Shown one piece after another: positions 25,790 to 34,080 of a stretch of 64,000 nucleotides of DNA. Source of the DNA: Verrucomicrobiota bacterium (GTDB lineage Bacteria; Verrucomicrobiota; Verrucomicrobiia; JADLBR01); contig JAKQKQ010000038.1 in the NCBI GenBank assembly GCA_029560585.1, positions 23,254 to 87,253 of the forward strand, in the 5' to 3' direction. Numbering within the stretch: the first letter of the stretch is position 1; each line of letters begins with the position of its first letter. A model generated the notes under the pieces. The model was not told the DNA's origin. It did not search any database and saw only the letters and a program-made list of their open reading frames with translations. A program made the translations under genes and the position numbers.

Positions 25790-25860
25790 GGGCGCCGAAC
25801 GGCGAACGATGAGCGCGGAACGCCGAACGACGAGCGACGAGGAAAACGCCCAATAACCAA
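25790..25860 (+). repeat. Low-complexity GAACG/AACGA repeat
   Basis: The alr-dgkA spacer has imperfect repeats of GCCGAACGGCGAACGATGAG, continuing with GAACGCCGAACGACGAGCG and AACATTCGACAACGAACG. It lies between two coding genes and looks like a degenerate short tandem repeat. No coding signal. Confidence 0.5.
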
Positions 25861-25889
25861 CATTCGACAACGAACGTCCAAGGGGTGAG

Positions 25890-26270
25890 ATGAAAGAAGG
25901 AGCTTTCTTTGGGGGACGGATGAGGAGTTTCGCATGTGCCGGGCGGGGGGTGTGGGCGCTGGTGCGGACGCAGCGCAATGCCTGGATCCACGCGGCGGCG
26001 ACCGTCGGGGTCGTGGTCGCGGGGTCGGTCCTTCGGGTGTCGCGTGGGGAGTGGTGCCTTCTGGTGCTGGCGATGGGGTTGGTGTGGGCCGCGGAAGGGA
26101 TCAACACGGCCGTCGAGGCGCTGGCGGACGCGATTTCGACGGCGCCAGATGCCCGCATCGGGCGGGCGAAAGACATCGCGGCGGGCGGCGTGCTATTGGC
26201 GGCGGTGGCCGCGGTCGTCGTCGGGTCGCTGGTCTTTGGCCCGAGACTGGTCTCGAACCTTGGGTTGTGA
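25890..26270 (+). CDS. dgkA: Diacylglycerol kinase, DgkA type
   Basis: 126 residues, close to the usual 120. Family motifs are RTQRNAWIHAAATVGV (helix with the conserved Asn/His), MGLVWAAEGINTAVEALADA (Glu/Asn/Thr of the active site) and IGRAKDIAAGGVLLAAVAAVVVG (Lys-Asp motif with the last helix). Three membrane helices. It phosphorylates diacylglycerol or undecaprenol at the inner membrane. An ATGAAAG start follows AAGGGGTGAG. Confidence 0.93.
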   Translation: MKEGAFFGGRMRSFACAGRGVWALVRTQRNAWIHAAATVGVVVAGSVLRVSRGEWCLLVLAMGLVWAAEGINTAVEALADAISTAPDARIGRAKDIAAGGVLLAAVAAVVVGSLVFGPRLVSNLGL

Positions 26271-26320
26271 ATGCCGCCTTCGGGTGGTAGTTTCCCCGCC
26301 CTTCTAGTAAGGAGAATTTC

Positions 26321-26578
26321 ATGCGCAACTGGATCATCGGCATCGTGGTTTTCTTGGCACTCGTATTCGCGAACCCCGGCGACAAGGAGCACCTGAAGGC
26401 GCTCGGCATGCACGTTGAGGTGGATTCGGGCGAGACGCGGGGGTCCGAGCGTGGCCTGACCTATCGCAACTACTACATCTGTTCGGCCATGACCCAGGTG
26501 GAGCGGGAGTCGCGCCGGGAGAGGCTCCTGAGCATCGGCGCGGTCAAGATCGTTGTGCCGGTGGGGGGGAAGAAGTAG
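26321..26578 (+). CDS. Small membrane-anchored hypothetical protein, DUF4359-like
   Basis: 85 residues. AAGGAG lies about eight bases before the ATG. N-terminal hydrophobic segment WIIGIVVFLALVFA followed by NPGDKEHLKALG, then YRNYYICSAMT and a closing RLLSIGAVKIVVP. The order NPsxxxY/F..., Y.NY..., GAxGKI-like end resembles DUF4359 proteins. Function unknown. Confidence 0.65.
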   Translation: MRNWIIGIVVFLALVFANPGDKEHLKALGMHVEVDSGETRGSERGLTYRNYYICSAMTQVERESRRERLLSIGAVKIVVPVGGKK

Positions 26579-26608
26579 CGGGGCCTGATGCAGGCTCAAA
26601 ACGCGAAC

Positions 26609-26680
26609 GCCCTACAAAATTTGTAGGCCGCCTGTGTCAGGCGGCGCTGTTCAGAGGTTTTGAGACACTCCCGCCTCGCG
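26609..26680 (-). repeat. REP with conserved flank, second copy
   Basis: On the plus strand: CTAC (26612-26615), AAAATTT, GTAG (26623-26626) and GCCGCCTGTGTCAGGCGGC (26627-26645). The partner palindrome before CTAC has decayed (ACGCGAACGC). Bases 26610-26679 are nearly the reverse complement of 14801-14870, including GTTCAGAGGTTTTGAGACA. Confidence 0.85.
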
Positions 26681-27012
26681 GGTCGCGAATGAGAGGTGCC
26701 TTTCGCTACCCGGTGGGGCGCGGACGCCGGGGCCGGCGTCCCTCCCATACCCCACGCGGCTGTTGTGTGGGTTTTGCAGCGGGCTGACTCGAAAATTCCG
26801 TTTGCTCGCAAAAAGCGGCCCGTGGACGGTCCGCACTCCAAAAACCTTCGGCCGAAATCTGGCGACATCCTGGAACGATGTCGACATCCCATGACAATGC
26901 CCCGTTTCGCGCGCAGCGCCCTGGAGTGCGGTGCGTCCTCGCATCGCTTTGCACCGCAAGAGGACCAGGCATTTTCACCCCCGGTGGTGCCCTGTCACGC
27001 GGGGCATGGAGT
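26681..27012 (+). other. Gene-free region with degenerate repeat fragments
   Basis: About 330 bp between a REP and the paired-hairpin element. It contains the GC-rich palindrome GGACGCCGGGGCCGGCGTCC near 26721-26740 and a segment around 26915-26955 starting GCGCCCTGGAGTGCGGTG that resembles dispersed repeat sequences often seen in verrucomicrobial genomes (from memory). No coding signal. Confidence 0.45.
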
Positions 27013-27246
27013 CTAGCCTGCATATTTCAGACAAAAGCGCGTGAAATATGCAGGCTCAAAGGAAAACCGCGCTCTGAAACACGACTCCTGGAGCGTTTTT
27101 CTGCACTCGAGCTGCGGCCGACACCTTGTTCTTGCGGAAAACGGCGTGCGGAAACGCGCGTCTCCATCGTAGCCTATTACTATGGCGCGGTTTTGCCAGA
27201 GCCCGGACATTTCACAGCCCGCAAGACTCTGAAATGTCCGGGCTAG
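27013..27246 (+). repeat. Paired-hairpin CTAG element, copy 3
   Basis: CTAG (27013-27016). Left hairpin arms AGCCTGCATATTTCA (27015-27029) and TGAAATATGCAGGCT (27042-27056). AAAACCGCG at 27063-27071, a core of 114 bp at 27072-27185, CGCGGTTTT at 27186-27194. Right hairpin arms AGCCCGGACATTTCA (27200-27214) and TGAAATGTCCGGGCT (27230-27244). CTAG at 27243-27246. In reverse orientation both ends match the copy at 13231-13459; the cores do not obviously align. The right CTAG contains the stop codon of ribBA on the minus strand. Confidence 0.8.
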
Positions 27247-28457
27247 AGCAGGTGCCCCAGTTTCTTTTTCTTTGTCTCCAGGTATCGGCGATTGTGGAGA
27301 TTGGAGGGGACGCGGATGGGGATCTGCTGGACGATCTCCAGGCCATAGCCCTCGAGGCCGACCACCTTCTTGGGATTATTGGTGAGGAGGCGGATCTTGC
27401 GGACGCCGAGGTCGTGTAGGATCTGGGCGCCGATGCCGTACTCGCGGAGGTCGGGGGGAAACCCGAGTTTGACGTTGGCCTCGACCGTGTCGAGGCCCTG
27501 CTCCTGCAGCCTGTAGGCCCGGACCTTGGCGGGCAGGCCGATGCCGCGGCCCTCCTGCCGCATGTAGACCAGGACGCCGCTGCCCGCGGACTCGATGATG
27601 CGGAGGGCGTCATGGAGCTGATTGCCGCAATCGCAGCGCCTGGAACCGAAGACATCGCCGGTGAGGCATTCGCTGTGGACGCGGACGATGACGGCGCCCG
27701 GCCCGTCCACGGCGCCCTTGACCAGCGCGAGGTGATGCTGGCCATCGACGAGCGAGCGATAGAGGTACAGGTCGAACTCGCCAAAATCGGTGGGGAGCGT
27801 GACCACCTCCTCGCGCTGGATGAGGCGCTCGTTTTTGCGGCGGTAGTGGATGAGGTCGCTTATGGTGCAGATGCGCAGGCGGTGCCGCCTGGCGAACGTC
27901 TTGAGGGCGGGCAACCGCGCCATGGTGCCGTCGCGGTTCATGATCTCGCAGATGACGCCGGCGGGGTGGAGGCCGGCGAGGCGGGCGAGATCGACGGCGG
28001 CCTCCGTGTGGCCGGCCCGCTGTAGCACGCCCCCGGGCTTGGCCTCGAGCGGGAAGATATGGCCGGGCTGGACAAGGTCTGGCGCCTTGGACTTTGGGTT
28101 GGCGAGAATCCTGACGGCCTTCGCTCGATCGGAGGCGCTGATTCCGGTGGTGATGCCACGGGCGGCATCGACGGGCGCGGTGAAGTTCGTGCCAAAGGCA
28201 TCCCGTCGACCGGGGACCATGGGTTTGAGATCGAGGCGGGTGGCGGTCTCGCCCGTGATCGGGACGCAGATGAGGCCGCGGGCGTGGGTGGCCATGAAGT
28301 TTATGCTCCGCGGGCTGGCTTTGTCGGCGGCCATCACGAGGTCGCCCTCGTTCTCGCGGTCTTCGTCGTCGACGACGATGACCATCCGTCCGGCGCGGAT
28401 GTCGCGCACGACGAGTTCGATGTCCTTGGTCAGGCGACCGGTGGCCTCGGTCTTCAC
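27243..28457 (-). CDS. ribBA: Bifunctional DHBP synthase / GTP cyclohydrolase II
   Basis: 404 residues. Residues 1 to about 205 are the 3,4-dihydroxy-2-butanone 4-phosphate synthase domain (VIVVDDEDRENEGDLVMAA, then RAGHTEAAVDLARLAG, and the ICEIMNRDGTMAR region). Residues about 210-404 are GTP cyclohydrolase II, with VRVHSECLTGDVFGSRRCDCG providing zinc cysteines, YMRQEGRGIGL, and RKIRLLTNNPKKVVGLEGYG. Both activities start riboflavin synthesis. The start codon is four bases after the alaS stop, so they are cotranscribed. The stop codon lies in the CTAG edge of a repeat element. Other rib genes are absent here. Confidence 0.96.
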   Translation of the reverse strand: MKTEATGRLTKDIELVVRDIRAGRMVIVVDDEDRENEGDLVMAADKASPRSINFMATHARGLICVPITGETATRLDLKPMVPGRRDAFGTNFTAPVDAARGITTGISASDRAKAVRILANPKSKAPDLVQPGHIFPLEAKPGGVLQRAGHTEAAVDLARLAGLHPAGVICEIMNRDGTMARLPALKTFARRHRLRICTISDLIHYRRKNERLIQREEVVTLPTDFGEFDLYLYRSLVDGQHHLALVKGAVDGPGAVIVRVHSECLTGDVFGSRRCDCGNQLHDALRIIESAGSGVLVYMRQEGRGIGLPAKVRAYRLQEQGLDTVEANVKLGFPPDLREYGIGAQILHDLGVRKIRLLTNNPKKVVGLEGYGLEIVQQIPIRVPSNLHNRRYLETKKKKLGHLL

Positions 28458-28461
28458 AGTG

Positions 28462-31248
28462 TCAGCCTATCAGTTCTCGGGCGCGGCGCAACGCGTCGGG
28501 GAGTTTGTCGGGCAGGGTGCCGCCACCCTGCGCGAAATCGGGTCGGCCGCCGCCGCGGCCCCCGACGATGGGGGCGATCTCCGAGATGATCTTTCCGGCC
28601 TGGAGCGAGGCGGCCTTGGCCTTGGGGACGGAGGCCACGAGGGCGACGCGGTCGGCGGAGACCCCGCCGAGCACGATCGCGCCCTCGAAGCGGGGGCGAA
28701 TGGCGTCGGCGAGAGCCTGCAGGGTCTTGCCATCGGCGCCGGGGATCTCGGCGATGATGCTGCCGGTGGCGCCGTGTTCCGAAATAAGGCGGGCGGCGGT
28801 TTCGGCGGCGTGACGATGGAGTTCAGCGGCGGCGGACTTCTGGCGTGCCTTTTCCCATTCGCGGACCTCGTTCTCGAGGCGCTCGAGCTGGTCCTCGCGG
28901 GCGGCGAAAGCAGCCCAGGCATCGGCGGGAGGCGCCCCCGCGGGGAGAGCGAGCAGGGCCGCGACGTCGGCGCGTTTCTTTCGCAACTGCGCGTGGCGTT
29001 CCTCCTGGCGCGCCCGCTCGGCGTCCACGTGGTCGATGATGGCGGTGCCCGCGACGGCCTCGACACGTCGGACACCGGCCGCGATGGCGCCCTCGGAGAT
29101 GATCTTGAAGAACCCGATGTCGGCGGTGGAACGCGCGTGGGTGCCGCCGCAGAGTTCTTTGGAATAGCCGCCGATGTCGACGACTCGGACGCGGTCGCCG
29201 TATTTTTCGCCAAAGAACTGCAGGATGGAGCGGTCGCCGCGGACATCGTCATAGGCGCGCTCGTACCACTGGATCGTATCGGTGGCGCCAATTTTTTCGG
29301 CGACGAGGCGCCCGATTTCGGCGAGCTCGTCTTTTCCGACGGCCTCCGGGTGGGAGAAATCGAAGCGCAAACGGTCTGGGCCGACGTACGAACCCTTTTG
29401 GCCGACGGTGTCGCCGAGGACTTTGCGGAGTGCCCAGTGGAGGAGGTGCGTGCCGGAGTGGTGGGCCTCGATCCGGGCGCGGCGGGAGCGGTCCACGGCG
29501 ATGCGGAGTGGCGCCCCATGGGGCGCGGTGATGGGTTCGGAAAGCTGGTGCTGGAAGACGCCGGAGGGCGAGCGCTGGGTGTCCTTGATCGCAATCTTGC
29601 GGCCGGCGATTTCCGCAAGGCCGGAGTCGCCGACCTGGCCGCCCATTTCCGCGTAGCAGGGGCTGGCCTCCGTGACGAGCAATCGGTCGCGCGCGACGAG
29701 CACGCGGGTGTTGAACTCCAGGTGGTCGTAGCCCTCAAATCGGGTCGGTGGGGCATCGAGTTTTTCGGTGTCGGCGAGTTCGATGATCTCCTTTTTTTGC
29801 GCGGCGCGCGCCCGCTCGCGCTGGTCGGCCATGAGACGATCGAAGCCGGCGACATCGACGGCGAGGCCCTGCTCACGTGCCATGAGTTCGGTGAGGTCGC
29901 GGGGGAAGCCGTAGGTATCGTAGAGCCTGAAGGCGAATTCGCCGGAGATCTGGGGGGGCGCCGCGGCGTCGGCTCGCCCCTCGCGGAGCCGTGCGGATTC
30001 GGACCGAAACAGTTCGATCCCGCGATCGAGGGTGGTGCCGAAATTCTCCTCCTCGGCGGCGATGGTCCGTCCGATGGCGGAGGCGCGCGCGCGGATCTCG
30101 GGGAAGACGTCGCCGAATTGTGACGCGACATCGGCGACGAGCCGATGGAGGAAAGGCTCGTGCATGTCGAGGCGGCGGCCGTAGCGCACGGCGCGGCGCA
30201 GGATACGGCGCAGGACATAGCCCCGTCCCTCGTTGGAGGGCAGGATACCGTCGGCTATGCCGAAGGACAGGGTCCGGATGTGATCGGCGATGACGCGCAT
30301 GGCCACGTCGATGCGCTCCTGGGGCTGATCGCCCGGGGAGCCGGGTTTCGGCAGGGTCGAGGTGTATCGCTTGCCGCAGAGGTTTTCGACGCGCGCGATC
30401 AGGGGGCGAAAGACATCGGTCTCGTAGTTGGAGATGCGGGCGCTGGTGAAATCGGCGAACCGCCGGGTGCCTTGGACGATGGAGCAGACGCGCTCGAAGC
30501 CCATCCCGGTATCGACATGTCTTGCGGGCAGGGGGGCGAAGGTCCCGTCGGGTGCGGCGTTGAACTGGATGAAAACGAGGTTCCAGATCTCGATGCAGCG
30601 GGGGTCGCCGGCGTTGACCAGCTTGCCGTGCGTGGCGCCATCGGGCGTGAGATCCACGTGCACCTCGGAGCAGGGGCCGCAGGGGCCGGTGTCGCCCATC
30701 ATCCAGAAGTTGTCTTTCTTGTTGCCCCGGACGACGTGGATCTTGGGGTCCAGTCCGGCGCGGGAGAAGAGGGGCGCCCAGCCATCGTGGGCATCTTGAT
30801 CGAAGGCGGCTGGATCGCCGGGGCCGGGCGCGTAGACGGTGGCGTACAGGCGGTCGGGAGGGAAGCTCCAGCGATCGACGAGCAACTCCCAGGCCCAGGC
30901 GATGGCCTCCTGCTTGAAATAGTCACCGAAGGACCAGTTGCCGAGCATCTCGAAGAACGTCTGGTGGTAGGTGTCGAGGCCGACGTCCTCAAGGTCGTTG
31001 TGTTTGCCGCCCGCGCGGATGCATTTTTGCGTGTCGGCGGCGCGCGTGGGGAGGCCGGGGATAACGCCGGGCCAGCGATCCACGTCGGGCCTGTGTTCTC
31101 CGAGGAAAATGGGGACGAACTGGTTCATCCCCGCGTTGGTGAAGAGCAGGTTGGGAGCATCCGGCATGAGGCTGGAAGAGGGCACGATCGTGTGCCCCTT
31201 GCCCCGGAAAAAATCGAGGAAACCCTGGCGCGTCTCGGGACCGGTCAT
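28462..31248 (-). CDS. alaS: Alanyl-tRNA synthetase
   Basis: 928 residues from the ATG at 31248 (MTGPETRQGFLDFF), the usual AlaRS start; the frame is open further upstream but only through repeat sequence. Catalytic class II core with PSSSLMPDAPNLLFTNAGMNQF and FFEMLGNWSFGDYFK. Editing domain with HHSGTHLLHWALRK and CGGTHARSTADIGFFKI (zinc His/Cys). C-Ala domain at the end with GGRGGGRPDFAQGGG. About 50 residues longer than typical enzymes. Operon with ribBA. Confidence 0.97.
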   Translation of the reverse strand: MTGPETRQGFLDFFRGKGHTIVPSSSLMPDAPNLLFTNAGMNQFVPIFLGEHRPDVDRWPGVIPGLPTRAADTQKCIRAGGKHNDLEDVGLDTYHQTFFEMLGNWSFGDYFKQEAIAWAWELLVDRWSFPPDRLYATVYAPGPGDPAAFDQDAHDGWAPLFSRAGLDPKIHVVRGNKKDNFWMMGDTGPCGPCSEVHVDLTPDGATHGKLVNAGDPRCIEIWNLVFIQFNAAPDGTFAPLPARHVDTGMGFERVCSIVQGTRRFADFTSARISNYETDVFRPLIARVENLCGKRYTSTLPKPGSPGDQPQERIDVAMRVIADHIRTLSFGIADGILPSNEGRGYVLRRILRRAVRYGRRLDMHEPFLHRLVADVASQFGDVFPEIRARASAIGRTIAAEEENFGTTLDRGIELFRSESARLREGRADAAAPPQISGEFAFRLYDTYGFPRDLTELMAREQGLAVDVAGFDRLMADQRERARAAQKKEIIELADTEKLDAPPTRFEGYDHLEFNTRVLVARDRLLVTEASPCYAEMGGQVGDSGLAEIAGRKIAIKDTQRSPSGVFQHQLSEPITAPHGAPLRIAVDRSRRARIEAHHSGTHLLHWALRKVLGDTVGQKGSYVGPDRLRFDFSHPEAVGKDELAEIGRLVAEKIGATDTIQWYERAYDDVRGDRSILQFFGEKYGDRVRVVDIGGYSKELCGGTHARSTADIGFFKIISEGAIAAGVRRVEAVAGTAIIDHVDAERARQEERHAQLRKKRADVAALLALPAGAPPADAWAAFAAREDQLERLENEVREWEKARQKSAAAELHRHAAETAARLISEHGATGSIIAEIPGADGKTLQALADAIRPRFEGAIVLGGVSADRVALVASVPKAKAASLQAGKIISEIAPIVGGRGGGRPDFAQGGGTLPDKLPDALRRARELIG

Positions 31249-31556
31249 AAAGCCGCGAAGGTTAGCCGCAGCGATGGCGGCGGGCAATAGCCAAGAGGGG
31301 GATAGCTCGAAAATAGGGCGTAACGACCGAGTAGCGAAGGGCTTGCGCCCTTCGGCGAGGGACATGGGCAAGATGCCCATGCCACGGTTCCGTGGCACGG
31401 GCGTCCCACCCGTGGCGCTGGCTGAGCGAACGCCGAAGCCGGAATGTTGGTAAAATCGCCTCTGGCGATCGGCTTCGCTACGATTTTCCGTCCCGGTGGT
31501 GCCCCTCCCGGCGGAATCGGGCCACACACGCCATCAGGGGATTTTTCAATGGGCCA
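31249..31556 (-). repeat. alaS upstream region with dispersed-repeat sequence
   Basis: The 308 bp between alaS and recA. On the minus strand part of it translates as GTPVPRNRGMGILPMS (about 31360-31410), a peptide pattern that recurs as spurious ORFs over dispersed repeats in planctomycete and verrucomicrobial genomes (from memory). The hairpin GCCACGG/CCGTGGC lies near 31380-31396. No clear alaS promoter was found. Confidence 0.5.
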
Positions 31557-32636
31557 TCAGCTGTCGCTCTCGGCGCCCGCCGGTGGCTCGGCGACGGCGG
31601 CGGCACCCGAGAGTTTTTCCCGGATGAGCCCTTCGATTTTCTCCCGCAGCTCGGGGTTGTGCCTGAGTTCCTCGCGGGCGGCATCGCGGCCCTGGGCGAG
31701 CTGGTTCCCGTCGAAGAAAAGCCACGCGCCGCGCTTCTCGATGACGCCATGGTCGATGCCCATGTCGATGACGGAGCCCTCGCGGGAGATGCCCTCGTTG
31801 TAGAGGATGTCGAACTCGGCCTCCGCGAATGGGGGTGCCACCTTGTTCTTGACGACCTTGACCTTGGTGCGGTTGCCGACGAAGTGGCCGTCGCCCCCCT
31901 TGATGCCGGCGATGCGGCGGATATCCACCCGCATGGAGGAGTAGAACTTGAGGGCCTTGCCTCCGGTGGTGGTCTCCGGGTTGCCGAACATGACCCCGAT
32001 CTTCTCGCGGATCTGGTTGGTGAAGATGCAGACGGTCTTGGCCTTGGCGATGACGGAGGTGAGCTTGCGCATGGCCTGGCTCATGAGGCGCGCCTGGAGG
32101 CCCATCTGAGGATCGCCCATGTTCCCCTCGAGTTCGGCGCGGGGCACGAGGGCGGCGACGGAGTCGATGACGATGACGTCGAGGGCGTTGGATTTGAGCA
32201 GTGTCTCGGCGATGGTGAGGGCCTCTTCGCCAGAGGAGGGCTGGGAGATGAGGAGTTCCTCGACCTTGACGCCGAGGCGGCGGGCGTAGTTGACGTCGAG
32301 CGCATGTTCGGCATCGATGAAGGCGGCGATGCCGCCGGCCTTCTGGGCCTGGGCGATGGCGGTCAGCGTCAGGGTGGTTTTGCCGGAGGATTCCGGGCCA
32401 AAGATCTCGACGATGCGGCCGCGGGGGAATCCGCCGCAGCCCAAGGCATGGTCGATGGCGAGGCAGCCTGTTGGGATGACATCGACTTTGAGCCTGGCGT
32501 CCTCGTCGCCGAGGACCATGATGGCGCCCTCGCCGAATTCTCTGGCGATGGTCTGGATGGCGAGCTCGAGGTTCTTGTCCTTTGCCGCCAGCACCCGGTT
32601 TTCCGTTTTTTCTTTACCCTTTGCCGCCTTAGCCAT
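31557..32636 (-). CDS. recA: Recombinase A
   Basis: 359 residues. Walker [12 protein letters not shown] at residues 80-90, [17 protein letters not shown] (Walker B and L1 region), and [17 protein letters not shown] (L2 and following). RecA forms ATP-dependent filaments for recombination and triggers SOS self-cleavage of LexA. The C-terminal tail is acidic. GGAGACGACC precedes the ATG. It follows cinA by 70 bp, the common cinA-recA order, with its own candidate promoter and palindrome in the gap. No intein. Confidence 0.98.
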   Translation of the reverse strand: MAKAAKGKEKTENRVLAAKDKNLELAIQTIAREFGEGAIMVLGDEDARLKVDVIPTGCLAIDHALGCGGFPRGRIVEIFGPESSGKTTLTLTAIAQAQKAGGIAAFIDAEHALDVNYARRLGVKVEELLISQPSSGEEALTIAETLLKSNALDVIVIDSVAALVPRAELEGNMGDPQMGLQARLMSQAMRKLTSVIAKAKTVCIFTNQIREKIGVMFGNPETTTGGKALKFYSSMRVDIRRIAGIKGGDGHFVGNRTKVKVVKNKVAPPFAEAEFDILYNEGISREGSVIDMGIDHGVIEKRGAWLFFDGNQLAQGRDAAREELRHNPELREKIEGLIREKLSGAAAVAEPPAGAESDS

Positions 32637-32660
32637 GGTCGTCTCCTTTTTGGATGGTCA

Positions 32661-32710
32661 GCGGGAACGTCCCGCGGAAATTGCTATACACTATACATCC
32701 ATATAATCAA
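32661..32710 (-). promoter_or_regulatory. Candidate recA promoter and operator
   Basis: On the minus strand: TTGATT (32705-32710) as -35, 16-bp spacer, TATAGC (32683-32688) as -10, then the palindrome with arms GCGGGA and TCCCGC around a three-base centre (32661-32675), where the transcription start is expected. Its position is right for a repressor site, possibly LexA; the phylum's LexA motif was not compared. Confidence 0.5.
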
Positions 32711-33963
32711 CAGGACTTTTCCTTGATCCCGGGAGGGAGGATGAGGCGGCGGCGGAGGATGTCGAGCGCGGCCTGGGCCGCGGCGTCTTTGAAAGCGGGG
32801 CGATCGGGCGGGAACATGTGGCGTTTGACGCTGGCGTCGCGCATGGAGCGATGGGCGATGAAGCAGAGCCCGGCGGGTTTTTCGGGGGTGCCTGGGTCTG
32901 GGCCGGCGACGCCGGTCAGGGCGATCGCGTGATCGGCGCCGGTGCGCTCGAAACATCCGGCGGCCATGGCGGCGGCGACCTCCTTGCTGACGGCGCCATG
33001 TCGCGCGATGAGTTCGGCCGGCACCCCGAGCTGGCGGGTCTTCTCTTGGTTGGAATAGACGATGGTGGCGCCGAGAAATATGGCGGAGGCACCGGGGACG
33101 CTGGTTATCTTGTCGGCGACGTGGCCTCCGGTGCAGGATTCGGCGGTGGCGAGGTGTGCCCCGGCCGCGGTGGCGAGGCGGACCACGATGTCTTCGAGGT
33201 TCTCGTCTCCGGTGGCGTATACGGCATCGCCGAGGTCCGCGGCGGCGAAAGCGGCGGCCCGTTGGATGGTATCGGCACTGGCGCCGATGAGGCGGAGGTC
33301 CACCTCGCCGGGGCGGGCGCAATAGCCGATCTCGACTTCGGGAAAGCGGGCGCGCAGCGGTGCCTCGACGCGTTCTTGGAGGTGGGATTCGGGGATGCCG
33401 ATGGTTCGGAGGATGCGGACGGCGATGGGCGGGCCGCCCATCGCCTTCAGGCGCGGGAGAACGAGGGCCTCGAACATGGGGATGAGTTCGCGGGGTGGGC
33501 CAGGGAGCAGGAATACGTGGCGCGATGGGCCCGTGCCGCGGGAGTCTTGGAGGTACAGACCGGGCGCGGTGCCGTGGTCGTTTGTCAGGACTTCCGCCCC
33601 GGCGGGGACCATGGCCTGGGCCCTGACGGATTCTGGTGGCGTGAGGCCGCGGCGCGCGAAACGTTCCTGGATCCGCTCGAAGATGGCGGGGTCGTAGTGG
33701 AGTTTGCGCTCGAGGAGGCCTGCCGCGATGTCGCGCGTGACGTCGTCGGATGTGGGGCCGAGGCCGCCGGTGACGATGATGACATGGGCGCGGGCGAGCG
33801 CTTCGGCGAGGGCGATCTGGATCTCGGGTCCGTCCGGGACGGTGGTTTGGCGCGAGATGCGGAGGCCACATTCCACCAGTCGGCGGCCGAGGTATCTGGC
33901 ATGCGTGTTGAGGGTTTGGCCGAGGAGCAATTCGGAGCCGGTGTTGAGGAGTTCGACGATCAT
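32707..33963 (-). CDS. cinA: CinA family protein (CinA with C-terminal PncC-type domain)
   Basis: 418 residues. The N-terminal MoCF-like domain has ELLNTGSELLLGQTLNTHARYLG and VIIVTGGLGPTSDDVTRD. The C-terminal domain of about 160 residues has ATAESCTGGHVADKITSVPGAS and ALTGVAGPDPG, the nicotinamide mononucleotide deamidase signature. The full-length protein combines ADP-ribose pyrophosphatase-like and NMN deamidase functions in pyridine nucleotide recycling. Upstream of recA in the same orientation. No strong ribosome binding site precedes the ATG at 33963. Confidence 0.93.
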   Translation of the reverse strand: MIVELLNTGSELLLGQTLNTHARYLGRRLVECGLRISRQTTVPDGPEIQIALAEALARAHVIIVTGGLGPTSDDVTRDIAAGLLERKLHYDPAIFERIQERFARRGLTPPESVRAQAMVPAGAEVLTNDHGTAPGLYLQDSRGTGPSRHVFLLPGPPRELIPMFEALVLPRLKAMGGPPIAVRILRTIGIPESHLQERVEAPLRARFPEVEIGYCARPGEVDLRLIGASADTIQRAAAFAAADLGDAVYATGDENLEDIVVRLATAAGAHLATAESCTGGHVADKITSVPGASAIFLGATIVYSNQEKTRQLGVPAELIARHGAVSKEVAAAMAAGCFERTGADHAIALTGVAGPDPGTPEKPAGLCFIAHRSMRDASVKRHMFPPDRPAFKDAAAQAALDILRRRLILPPGIKEKSC

Positions 33964-34080
33964 GTCAGGGGGAGACTTTTAACTTGTGTCTGGCCGGAGA
34001 CAATTGTGAATGCACCGGTCGTCCGATGGGCCTTGACCGGGGGCCGCGGGTTGGCTTGAGTGCTGGTGACGGAGGTTGCC

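Noticed and set aside
24501..25991. Minus-strand open frame of 496 codons
   Set aside because: Antisense to alr; Pro/His/Arg-rich translation without a family.
27850..30123. Plus-strand open frame of 757 codons
   Set aside because: It lies opposite alaS and ribBA, both firmly identified. Its translation is Gly/Asp/Val-rich shadow sequence of GC-rich coding DNA.
31392..32726. Plus-strand open frame of 444 codons
   Set aside because: Antisense to recA, whose motifs are complete.
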